A DNA stretch of 64,000 nt from Hyphodiscus hymeniophilus (lineage: Eukaryota; Ascomycota; Leotiomycetes; Helotiales; Hyphodiscaceae): assembly GCA_016508695.1 (NCBI GenBank), contig VNKQ01000006.1, forward strand, positions 558,001 to 622,000, written 5' to 3'. The notes under the pieces are model-generated. The model did no database searches, was not told the origin of the DNA, and saw only the letters and a program-made list of their open reading frames with translations. Made by a program: the position numbers and the translations under genes. Of this stretch, positions 35,586 to 46,151 are shown piece after piece (the first letter of the stretch is position 1; each line of letters starts with the position of its first letter).

Positions 35586-36694
35586 CTAGTCCACATTGCA
35601 AATAATCTTCCCCTTGCTCTGGTTGCTCTCCATCAACTCATGGGCCTTCTGGATATCCTTCCACGAAAATTCCCTCTCGATGGGAACCTTGAACGTCCCA
35701 TCTACGAATTTTGGTAAGTACCCCGCCAACAGATCCCTCAATTTCTTTTGATAATCCAGATCTCTGCTCCTCAACCGACTTCCCTCCCATCGCAACCTCT
35801 TATTCTCTAGTAATCCAATATCTAAGCCGGCCGCTAGTTTTGATCCGCTCAAGCTCGCCAATTGCACGATTCGTCCGTCGCGTGCAGCAGCCTCAAAATT
35901 GCCTTGAGAATAGTTCTTGCCGATAAAGTCGACAATTACATTGACACCATATCCTTCCGTGGCTTCGAGAATACCGGCGACCCAGTCTTCCTTGTGGTAA
36001 TTAAAACCGGCTGTTGCTCCGAGGCTGACACAGAACTCGACTTTGTCGTCTGAACCTGCCGTGATGAAAATCTTGTTTGCACCAGCTACCTTAGCTAATT
36101 GAATACCTGCAATTGACACAGCAGATGCCCCGGCGTGCCAAAGAACATTATCGCCAGCCTTGAAACATCCGACAAGGTGTAGAGATTGTGTAGCTGTGAT
36201 CCAAGTCTGGCTCGAGTCAGTTTTGATCACGAGACCATAGCGCGGAGAGACTCACTTCTGGAATAGCTGCTGCAGTCGTCCAAGAAATTTCCTTGGGCTT
36301 ATGAAAGAGCATTTGGGTCGAGCTGGCTAAGTATTCCGCATATGCACCTCCATATGCAAGACCAAACACCTCATCTCCAAGCGCGAAGTCGCCGTGGTTT
36401 CCAGGACCCAGCTCTTCAATCCAGCCTGAAAATTCGACACCGAGTGTCTTTCCTGCTTGAGGGGGAACGTTGTAGAGCCCTTATCTCTGCATCAAGTCCA
36501 TACGATTGAGTCCAAATGAATGAATCTTCACTAGAGCTTGACCTTCTCCAGGAACAGGCCTAGGAGTGTCGGCATTCAAGAAGAGGTTGGTGATGGGGCC
36601 TTTGCCATCTTTGATATCTGACACAGGGTCAGATTTATTGTGCGAACGAGTCAAGGGGTTGTAAAATACCAATTGCTTTCATAGATTTCGACAT
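35586..36694 (-). pseudogene. PIG3-like quinone oxidoreductase (MDR) with an in-frame TAA
   Basis: Minus-strand exons are 36694-36670, 36617-36256 and 36206-35586; introns of 52 and 49 nt are GT-AG. The reading starts MSKSMKAIDIKDGKGPIT and runs 335 codons plus the stop, the normal length for the PIG3/zinc-free quinone oxidoreductase branch of the medium-chain dehydrogenases. GVEFSGWIEELG, ETWITATQSLHLVG and the nucleotide-binding VLWHAGASAVSIAGIQLAK are all conserved. The TAA at 36483-36481 (codon 54) falls inside LNRMDLMQR-stop-GLYNVPPQ, where relatives have Gln or Glu. No GT-AG intron can remove it. The gene is convergent with the broken aldo-keto reductase next door, 288 bp away. Confidence 0.85.
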
Positions 36695-37334
36695 CTTGGC
36701 TTGTAAGTGGCTTCTTGAGATAGAGTGGGTTCATTCACCTCAGGTCGGATAGTCGGCTGCAGTGACTACTACAAGCAAAATCTGGATATGGGTCTCGCTT
36801 TCACCTTTAAAGGCAATTCTCATTATCTCAGCTCGGGCGTTGTCGCCGATGAATAGCTACGGTGATGGGGCATCGTGATGAGTACTTTAACGCCTATCGC
36901 CTACAAATTGATAGGAGCATGGGAAGCGAGATGAATAAGCAAATAGGCAAATATCCCAAAAGCTTTCCAATTCGCAGATAAAAACACCGGATTATGTCAT
37001 TCGGAGATGACAATCACCAGAATCGGTGAAAGCTGTATTCGGCATTCGGGTTGTCGTTCGAACCTCTGCATCCTGATGACTGAGAATTGCCGTCATACCA
37101 GCCAGAAAGCACATGTGCTGACACAGAACCCCGAAGTTTTCGGCTAAGAAAGGAGAGCATCCGATTCGTCTGTTGACTCGGGCGCACCTGGTCAATCACA
37201 TTCCGGACTCTGCCCTATATAAATCCAAAGACCTCGTATGAACTCACCATCACAACCCAATTGACACAAGTTCAAGTCACACCAAGAGAGAACAAGGCAT
37301 TCAACCAATCCAGCTTTAACAACAACCGATAACG
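36695..37334. other. Divergent promoter between MDR and SDR genes
   Basis: 640 bp with no gene. A TATA box for the SDR gene is at 37216-37223. Confidence 0.5.
37216..37223 (+). promoter_or_regulatory. TATA box of the SDR gene
   Basis: TATATAAA lies 112 bp upstream of the ATG at 37335. Confidence 0.5.
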
Positions 37335-38430
37335 ATGGTTCAAAGAGTATTACTCACAGGTGCGAATGGCTTCGTCGGATCTCATGTCCTGGAGCAATTG
37401 CTGTCTCGTGGATTTTCTGTCCGAGCGGTCATAAGATCTCAGTCCAAGGCTGCGCAAGTTCTCGCTGATTTTCCAACTGCTGGCTCAGCACTCGACTTTG
37501 GCATCGTTCCTGACATCACGACGCCTGGTGCTTTTGACGAAGTGGTGAAGTCTACTCCGCCATTTGACACTGTCATTCATACTGCTTCACCTTTCTTGTG
37601 TGAGTATATCGAGTTTACCTAGTACCAAGAATGAAGACTGATAGTTCCCAGATCGCGTGATCTCCTCTAACCTCGAGTTCCTCGAACCCGCCGTGAAAGG
37701 CACCTCGGAGATCCTCAAGTCCATCAAGGCACATGCCCCAACCGTCAAACGAGTGGTCCTGACATCTAGCTGCGCTGCAGTTGTAGATTTTGCCGCAAAC
37801 CCCACTGCCAGTCCTCAAAAAATCTACACAGAAGAAGACTGGAGCCCTCTGACCTGGGACGACGCATTGGTCGGCAACCAAAACGCCGGCTATCAAGCCA
37901 GCAAGAAGTTTGCAGAGAAAGCAGCATGGGATTTTGTTGAGAAAGAAAAGCCAAACTTTGATCTCGTTACTCTCACCCCGCCTATGATCTATGGTCCGCT
38001 TCGACATTCGATCACCAGTGTTAAGCAACTCAACGAGTCGAATGCCAGAATATACAACCTCTTCGTGAATTCTTCGAAAGATGCGGAGCTGCCGCATGAT
38101 GGTATGCCTGTGTACACGGATGTACGAGATATTGCGGAAGCGCACATCAGAGCTGCGACGATCCCTGAGGCTTCTGGTCACCGATTTGTGATTTGTGAGG
38201 GCCAAGTCTCGAGTCAGGAGATCTCGAATCTTTTGAGGAAGAACATCCCTGAGCTGGAGGCTCGGACCCCACTTGGTATCCCGGGTGGGAACAAATTAGA
38301 TGTGAATCAATACAATTGTAGCTCTAAGCTTGCCCAGAAGTTGCTGGGTTTGACGTTCAGGAGTAAGGAGGAGACGTTCGTGGATCTGGCTAAGCAGTTG
38401 CTCGAGATTGAGAAGAAAGAGAAGCTGTGA
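37335..38430 (+). CDS. Extended SDR ketoreductase (Gre2 / dihydroflavonol-reductase-like)
   Basis: Exons are 37335-37599 and 37652-38430, giving 347 aa; the 52-nt intron is GT-AG. The N-terminal Rossmann motif is TGANGFVGSH (8-17). The catalytic centre is visible as VVLTSSCAAV (Ser about 127) and Tyr169-x-x-x-Lys173 in NAGYQASKKFAEKAAW, followed by LTPPMIYGPL and the VYTDVRDIAEAHIRA block. This is the NADPH-dependent Gre2-type branch that reduces ketones or aldehydes such as methylglyoxal or polyketide intermediates. It is intact, unlike its neighbours on both sides. Confidence 0.93.
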
Positions 38431-39397
38431 AGTGGCCCAAAGTCCAGTTTTGAGACAAAGCGAGTTTTCATCAATAAAATGATTTTATTTTTCGCGAAAC
38501 TCTTTTTCTCAAGTTTCAAATTGCGTTTCCGCGGTATTAGCATTTTAAGCAGATTGTCGATCTACCAAGGAGAGATCTTTTCGAAGCTCAATTGCTCTTT
38601 GCACTTGAGCGACTGTAACATTTGCTTCTTGAAGAAAATCAATGAAATAAGCTCCATAGGTTAACAGGCTCTCTCCTTGCACTTTCTAAAATGTAAAACT
38701 GTTAGCAAGGCTTGGTCAATTTTAAAATAAGGTACTAGCATGTCTGTTTCTAGGCTCCCCAGAAACAGACCTAGAAACCGAAGTCTCTTCGGAAATTTAT
38801 AGCGCTTTCTTTACCACGGAAGAACGTTACATGAGGGAAGAAAATATTCGGCGAACGGTCAAAAGAATGTTCTTACTTACCCCATCTTTGAAGCACGCAT
38901 GGCTTGCTCGCATGCTACCTCGCGACCAAAATAGGAAGGCGGCAAAGTGCTTATCGCGGAAATACCCCTGATTTTACGGAACCGAGTTACCGAATATCTT
39001 CACTTTCAAAACTTCAAAATCGTTCAACTATGATCGAAAATAGCCTTAAGCTGCTGCTTCGACAAATTTGGGCTTTGGTGACTTTGTTGAGAATAAGCCT
39101 GATATTCCGGTTCGATTGTATGATTTTCACATCAATGGCCCGCCGTGTTTTCCTCTGGCTTTCCGGCAGTTTAGCCGTGGGCTTTGACACTTTGTAACCA
39201 GCGGTCTGCTATCGAGGTGGATGTGGCTGATTATTCAGGAACGCAATATTGAATTGACAAGGGTCAATAGATTGCATTTCGTTCTCAAAATCTACTTAAG
39301 TGGGATGCGTTTCTTCCATTTATGGTTCCTCGCTCTTCTCTCTTGCCGCAATTGCACTCCTCTCGTCTTCGTCTTCAAACATAAACTCGTCGTTACA
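38431..39397. other. Intergenic region with nested inverted repeats
   Basis: 967 bp of AT-rich sequence. No gene is seen. A compound inverted repeat is at 38742-38778. Confidence 0.5.
38742..38778. repeat. Nested inverted repeat
   Basis: GTCTGTTTCT (38742-38751) pairs perfectly with AGAAACAGAC (38761-38770) across a 9-nt loop. A second overlapping pair, GTTTCTAGG (38746-38754) and CCTAGAAAC (38770-38778), shares the left arm. It could form alternative hairpins in DNA or RNA. The function is unknown. Confidence 0.7.
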
Positions 39398-41556
39398 ATG
39401 AGGTTCATTTTTGTTGCAAGTGCGTTGAACTTGGCATCCATCGCCAGTGCTGTGGTCTCTAGTTCCGGACAAACAGTGGTTGTCAATGGCATCAGTTATT
39501 ATGCCTCACCGGATCCAGTCTCCATCATTGACGCGACAGCGGATATGCTGAGCTCCTCGTCGACGAGTGGGGTTGATTTGATCCCATTGACTGTCATGGC
39601 AGATACTTCAAGCTCTTTCACTACGTCCGTTTTCAGAACACTTGTTGGCAATTATACTGCCTCTGACGATGTGTTCAACACTGGATTCTTGCAAGGTACG
39701 TACCGCATCCTTGACTCAAGAATTATCCCTTGACAATTCAAAGCGATATACCTGAATCACGTCGGATCCGGACCTGCAACTGTTAAATATCCCCTCGGAG
39801 CCGCTCTCACCGAGTATGGCACGAAGCTTTTCATGCCAGCTCGAGCATACACCTCTTCCGTCGAGAGCCAAGGTTACAGCTTTACTGGATGGAGAACCGA
39901 AGTGGCACCTGGACCATATTTCATGTCTGCACTTACTGGCGAGCTCTTCCAAGCTTACCGTCTGTACTCAGATATCCAGGGTGCCTTCACCGACGGACTT
40001 ATCCCCAGTTTGAACGGCGACTACTCGATTCTCAGTGCCGCTGTGCCGGGAGCTCAGAGCTTGACCATTGGAGTTCCGTCAAGACTTTACTACACCAAAA
40101 CAGCAGCTCAACCGCTAGCAGGAGTCAGAGTCGGAGTCAAGGACATCTTTGACATCGCTGGCGTCAAGAGCAGCTTGGGAAATCGGGCCTATTATGAGCT
40201 ATATCCGGCCCGTACGGTCACTGCTTCGTCTGTTCAGCGATTGATCGATGCAGGAGCAGTGATAATTGGCAAGATGAAAACCTCACAATTCGCAAACGGC
40301 GAAACAGCAACAGATGATTGGTGAATTATTCTTATTTCCAAATTCCTCCTGCCAGATGTTAACATCCAGAAAGGATAGACTACCACTCGCCTTTCAATGC
40401 CCGTGGGGACGGCTATCAAGACCCCTCCTCGTCTTCTGCCGGACCTGGAGCAGGAATCGGCTCTTACGATTGGCTCGACATAGGCCTTGGATCAGACACT
40501 GGGGATCAATCCGTAACCCCTCTCAAGTAAACGGGTGCTTCGGCAATCGACCATCTCACGGCCTCGTTCCTCTCGACGGCGTGATGCCCCTCTCTCCCGC
40601 CCTTGACACAGCCGGTTTCCTAACCCGCGATCCGCTGCTTTGGCATGCTGCCGCAAAAGTTCTCTACAGCACCAATATCACTTCATCCAATTACAAAACT
40701 TTCCCTAAGAAAATCATTACCTCTGGTTTCCCGACCACCGCAACAACAGAAGCACAGACCGTCCTTCTCGCCTTCCTCTCCAAACTAGAAACTTTCCTCG
40801 GCTCCACCTCCACCACAGCCTTGAACATTCCCTCCCTCTGGGCATCCACGACGCCCGCAGCCGCAAATGGAGATGGGATAAATGACTACCTCAACATCGT
40901 CTATCCAGTCCTGATATCACAACAGCAATACAGTCTCCTCACGCTACCGTTCTACGCCGACTACGCTGCTGCAAATTCCGGAAAACGACCCTTCATCGAT
41001 CCTTCACCTTTGATCAGATGGACATGGGGCCAAACTAATGTCAGTGCATCCGCAACAGATGAGGCAATTACGAATAAAACGGTCTTCATGGAGTGGTGGC
41101 AGGAGAACGTGGTGTTACCGAGTAATGAGAGCTGTAGTGAGAGCATTTTGTTATATCCGGGGTCGCTTGCGAGCCCCACTTACAGGAATGTTTATCGGAG
41201 GTATGGACTGATTCACGGAAAGAATAGTATGAGATATGTGCTGATGAATGGTAGTGCACCGGGTGTTCCCACAGGATTTAGTATCAGTCGTGTCAGTAAC
41301 TTTGCGGAGGTGCCGGACATGGTGTTTCCGAGTAAGTCGTCCTCACGTACGAGATTTTTGAGGTGGAGGCTGATGTGGTGTTAAAGTTGGTCAAGCGTCC
41401 TATCAGTCCACGATCACGCTACAATCGGAAATGCTGCCGGTGGCGGTAGATATCATGGTTGCGAAGGGCTGCGACGGTATGGTCTTTGATCTGGCAGAGA
41501 AACTGCTCGCTGCTGGGATCCTTGGTGTGCCAAAGACGGGCAGTTTGACGTTCTAA
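39398..41556 (+). pseudogene. Secreted amidase (amidase-signature family) with a one-base deletion
   Basis: Exons are 39398-39695, 39744-40320, 40374-41331 and 41387-41556; introns of 48, 53 and 55 nt are GT-AG. A signal peptide (MRFIFVASALNLASIASA) and an N-terminal extension of about 200 residues precede the amidase-signature domain. The catalytic Lys lies in VGVKDIFDIAG, the middle Ser in the SSSSAGPGAGIGS block, and the nucleophile Ser should lie in GSDTGGSIRNPS. The bases at 40501-40504 are GGGG where five G are needed. The frame therefore shifts inside this loop and stops soon after, while the other frame continues perfectly (GSIRNPSQVNG to the end). With one G restored the length would be about 667 aa. 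It is a disabled gene or a homopolymer sequencing error. Confidence 0.85.
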
Positions 41557-42401
41557 TATCGAAGTTCCTACCTAGCACTTTCAAACATTTCCCTGTAAAT
41601 ACCGATTAGATACCGTAGACATCGTAGGTGAATAACCATGCAAAAGCAGATAATGAGCCAGAATGTGGGAAGAAGTTAATGATATTTCCCTCGGCGTATC
41701 CAACAAAAACCCCTATGACTATGAGGCCAGGTGAATGGGAATCATAACATGTGATATTACAAAATGGCGAAGTTCGCCAGAAGCTTCCATCATGGCCTTT
41801 CCAATTTGTGGGTAGAAGTGCTTGAAGAAGTTCCCAAAGCGAGAGCTGTGTCGATATAATGAGAACAGGATGCAAAGAGGTATCTAGCGATACCTCGGAC
41901 TCTGCTCTGACAAATCATTTAGTGACGACGTTGTGAGAAAAATGGATTATTTTCGTTTTTGCTGGTAGGTATCACCTACTTTTCTACTCAATACTCGTGA
42001 GCTTATCAGTAAAGATTTTAGAAGTTGTTGAAATACCTTTCCTTTAAGCACAAGGTCGTCATCTTTACGAAGCCATTTGCCTATTGGTGGTGCAAACCTT
42101 TCCTGTTTTGCTAAGTGAGACCCGTGTGAGGTGATACATCTATGGGTTAGACGACAGCACAGCTAACAAGATCATGAAAATGTCTAGCGAAGACACGAAG
42201 TTGGGAGTGTGTACCGGTATATTTCAAGATTCCTCTCACGCAGATCCTGCTCCCCGAAAAACCTCCTTTGGATTAAAATTGTATTGCAAAGCTCAACGCA
42301 AGATAGATTCATGTTTCGTCAAATCTCCGACCATCTTCCATCACCCTATGCCAATGTCATAAGTGCTTCAAAATAACGCAATCCCCCACTCCCGAGAGAC
42401 C
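41557..42401. other. Convergent intergenic region
   Basis: 845 bp. No gene seen. Confidence 0.5.
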
Positions 42402-42914
42402 TTAGGTCCCAGGGCCTGCTTTCCAGCCACAGCGGAAAGGGATCATACAGTAAGTACCACCACCTTGTCCATAACAGTTCGCAGCCACAGCGGTATAGGA
42501 CGTGCCAGCATAGGCCAACGAGGGCATCTCGACCTGTCCCGCGCTCTCCGGACTACCCGTCTGACCATCCCACAACGTGATCACGCAGACATATGGAAGC
42601 TGCGAGTCGAGATCGAAGGTGCCCGAAGCCATATAGCCATGGTTGTGGACGTCACCGTCGAAGCCGATCATCTTGCACTTGTTGTCGAATACGGAGAGAG
42701 AGGCTTGCATCTGGCCATACTGTTGATATGTGCCGACGAAGCATTGGTTTAGATAGCCGACTGCGGGAGCGCAGCGAGGGACGGCCATTAACCAGCGGGC
42801 ATCGAGGGGAGCGGCTAGGTCGGTGGTGGTTGTGAGGGTGGTGGGGAGAGCAGAGATCAAGGTGAAGAGAGTGAAGATGGCGAGGAGGTGAAACTTGAAG
42901 ATGGTGAGCAGCAT
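42402..42914 (-). CDS. Small secreted Cys-containing protein
   Basis: A single exon of 170 aa from the ATG at 42914, chosen because a signal peptide begins there (MLLTIFKFHLLAIFTLFTL, cleavage near ISALP). The frame is open upstream to 43145 but that part is Asn/Ser-rich and reads like a 5' leader. The mature part has seven cysteines and Gly/Tyr-rich blocks (GFDGDVHNHGYMASGTFD, GQGGGTYCMIPFRCGW). No domain is recognised. Size, secretion and Cys content fit an effector or wall-associated protein, but nothing proves a role. Confidence 0.7.
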   Translation of the reverse strand: MLLTIFKFHLLAIFTLFTLISALPTTLTTTTDLAAPLDARWLMAVPRCAPAVGYLNQCFVGTYQQYGQMQASLSVFDNKCKMIGFDGDVHNHGYMASGTFDLDSQLPYVCVITLWDGQTGSPESAGQVEMPSLAYAGTSYTAVAANCYGQGGGTYCMIPFRCGWKAGPGT

Positions 42915-45065
42915 AGCTGAGATCTTATTAAAGCTATGCACAGTAAGTATTAGATTTCCTGGGCAACGCAAGCAGAGAGGTGAGACTGTGGACTTGTTGC
43001 TAGACAAAAAAATAAACTTACGTTGGAGCTTGGGTGAAATTGAATGGTTTAGCGTTAAAATATTATGATTTTGTATTTGAGGCTGAAGTTTGAGGGAAGC
43101 TCTAGAATGGTTGGTAAGGAACTTAAGTGTGATGCGGATGAGCAAGGAGGACGGGAGGTAAAGTTGAAGACTTGGTCATAACAGACACTTAGACGGACTT
43201 GCGTTGAAACGATGAGGCACTTCTCAAGTTGAAGTCTTGAGTGGCTATTAATTAAGGAAGCTACAGGTTGTAGGTTGATGATGAAATTGGTAGTCGTGGT
43301 CGTTGTAAGTTGAAAGTTCTTGTATATTTTGTGACTTGATGGGGGACTGAGGGTCGGTGACCGGAGAGAAAGAACGAATGTATCTCAAATATTCACTTAA
43401 CAAGGAGACGAAGACGAAGTTAACTCGAATAATTTATTTAGAAATGATTCACAAGGCATCAAACATGGGCTTTCTTGCCAGCACTCACAGAACATTGAGA
43501 ATACTCGAGTCACTCGACCGACGGGAACTTCTCCCCAGTACTCAAAGGGGACACTCAAGAAGTACCTAGACAACTGTCCACGCGAAGACGACTACCATCG
43601 GCACTCAGTCAAGCCTGTAGAACATGACATGTCACTCTGCGATTGATCCTCAAAATCCCAAGGCATGAAAGGCAAGTAGACAGGCAAATCACCTGACTCT
43701 GGCTCGTCGCTCAGATCACGTGAACATGAGCATTCGAGCACGCCATTGCCCTGGTCACTTTAGCGCGTGTCTTCACACTGTGTATTTGACGGTCGCTTCC
43801 CCTTTTCCTTCCACGTCCCTCCTACATCTCTTTCTCTCGCATAATCGTTCATTTCTTCTTCTCTGTTGCTCTTCGAAGTTTGGTCTTTTCAATTCGTGTT
43901 TTCGTTGTGTTCCACGTCGTCGAAATGAAGAGTTTCCGACTGAAGATATTTTGTGCGAGGCAGAACACCCAATGAAAGCATCTCGAGTGGGGCTTTTCAC
44001 CGGTGGAACATAGCTGCCAAGTTGGCAGGTAAGGGCTGATTTCGAGGTCAGCGATGAGTTGCGACGCCTGTCGCATGACTTGTTAGAGTCAGGATTCGAG
44101 GGGCGATGACCATTATGCAAGGTGTACTTTCATCTCATTATGAAGGCTTTCAGCAAATGCCCTGGCGTCGTTGGAGAATCGTTGTTTGAACTCCGGAACA
44201 GCGACGGCCTGGTCGCATTCGCTGACGATTGCATTTGCTCTATCGTTACCATTCCTCTCATCTCCCTTCTTACCAAACTTTCTCTTATCTATCGCTCTCT
44301 ATCTGTCTCTCTATTTCGTTTCTCGGGTCCGTCTTTATGCGCAGCGATGCTTTCAAACTTCACACGGGAGGAGGACGATCTAACTCTCGCCGACTCCGCC
44401 ACAACAAAGGTCCAATCGATAAGGAACCCCACTTCGACCCGATGACCCCGCCGTCCCAAACCCGATACGTAATCTGCGCATGGTATCGCGCTGATTCGTA
44501 CGTAACGACGAAAGACATTGGCAATGATTGGCAAGAGGAAGGAAATTTTAGTGGAAGATATTTGGAAACAATTCAACTGAACCGGCCAACCCCCTCGAAT
44601 TTGCGCGGAGTCGATACGAAACCTGGGAGGCAAGATCTCTGAAGTTCGGGGAACTTGGAATTTGAGAAACTAGGGGCAGTGTGGGCGAAGCAGGCGATTT
44701 CATAGGTGATCAGATGGCTTCACCCGCATCAGATCGAATGAACGGCGAGGTTTATTGCCAATTATGGAGAGTGAAGCAGTGCAAGAGGCCGGCTCTGCGC
44801 ATAGTCCCCGATAATTGCATCGAAATTCAACCTTTTTCAGCGAAACCCTGACGGCTACGCTACACAGTGTCATCTTGGTTCTTGTTTGGTGCCGCCCGAT
44901 GCCGGCTTCTTATGGTCTGTCAGACAATCGCTTGCAGACCATATCGCACTTTCAACAATTCCTCAACAACACATCTCCTCTTCTACTCGTCTTTTTCACC
45001 ACTTACTCTTTGTCCAACCATCTTCCAACGCATTCCTGAGCTTTTAGATACCCATTATTTGCAAC
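42915..45065. other. Gene-poor region
   Basis: About 2.15 kb. Overlapping frames on both strands at 44229-44642 are open but contradictory and without motifs. Pyrimidine-rich runs at 43796-43875 and 44265-44330 look promoter-like. Confidence 0.45.
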
Positions 45066-46151
45066 ATGCCTCTTTCCAAATCCTCTCTGACTCGCGCCCT
45101 TCGTTCGAAAACCATAGCGCCAAACCCACAAATCTTCCGTGAGGCAGGACATGCGCTCAACAGTACAACAAGAAATATTACATCTACTGGAGTCGCCCCC
45201 AGACTCTCGGTGCCACCCATTTTTAGCCCTCAAGGCAAGTCCATCTCAAGTTCCCCATTTTCAACACTTTATTTCGTCAGTATGCCCGAGACAGAGAATC
45301 TCATTCTTTTCCAGATTCACGTTCCCAAGCCCGTCGCTCGGCAAAACCCCCATCACCACTGAAGCGCCAAAAAACTGCATTCGATCACCTTTTAAACAAC
45401 ATCACAGCCCATCTAACCAATACACCGTTTTCCTCACGCAGTCCACAAATACCCTACCTTCACGCCGTCTTGCGAGCCTACGAAACCAATCCCTCGCACT
45501 GGTCAAAATACGCACACGCCAACCCCGACAAACAATACACTCGTAACCTAGTATGCGAAGTCCCTGGGATATTCAACTTGTTGCTGCTTGTTTGGACACC
45601 AGGGAAAAAGAGCCCCGTGCATGATCACGCTGATGCGCATTGTTTGATGAAGGTTTGTTCTCCGTGGATTGATTGGGACAGCTGAGGTTGAATGGTTGGG
45701 CTGATGCTGTGTTCAGATTTTAAAGGGAGAAATTCGCGAGACGAGATTCGCTATCCCTAACTTCCCTGGAAAGGAAGGCCCACTTGCAGAGACGAGTAGT
45801 GTGCCATATGGAATGGACAACGTCAGTTATATGGCCGATTCGGTATGTTCCTTCCCTCTTCTCCAATTTTTCTTTCTGGCCTCGAAGGAGTCATGTGTCC
45901 ACAGCTGACTTGGGCTAGTTGGGTCTTCATTCTATCTCCAACCCGCATCCAACCGAATACGCTGTCTCCTTACATCGTGAGTATCCCAATATCATTCTGA
46001 TACTGCAAACTGATCCGTCGAAGTGTATACCCCACCAAACGCCGCGATGAGAGGATGCCACGTTTATGATGAACATGATGGCAACGCAAGACATGTCTTA
46101 CAGGGAGCTTATGATTCCGTCTTTGGAGTTGTGCCAGAGATTCCAAACTAG
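45066..46151 (+). CDS. Cysteine dioxygenase
   Basis: Five exons: 45066-45234, 45315-45652, 45717-45842, 45919-45976 and 46024-46151, giving 272 aa. The first intron is GC-AG (AAG|GCAAGT ... TTCCAG), the only boundary that keeps phase; the others are GT-AG. The cupin iron ligands are His159 and His161 (PVHDHADAHC) and His215 (LGLHSISNPHP). Cys166 is at the position of the Cys that forms the Cys-Tyr cross-link in mammalian enzymes. Other family blocks are VPGIFNLLLLVWTPGKKS, LKGEIRETRF and GCHVYDEHDG. The enzyme oxidises L-cysteine to cysteine sulfinate with O2, controlling cysteine levels and taurine or sulfite formation. The first 60 or so residues are a non-conserved, basic extension. Confidence 0.94.

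Noticed and set aside
35072..36483. Programmed stop-codon readthrough in the AKR and MDR genes
   Set aside because: Both stops are TAA, followed by CAG and GGG, not the TGA CTA context known in fungi, and both lie inside the catalytic domains.
44229..44642. Overlapping open frames of 137 and 114 codons on opposite strands
   Set aside because: They contradict each other, begin in pyrimidine tracts and show no conserved motif.
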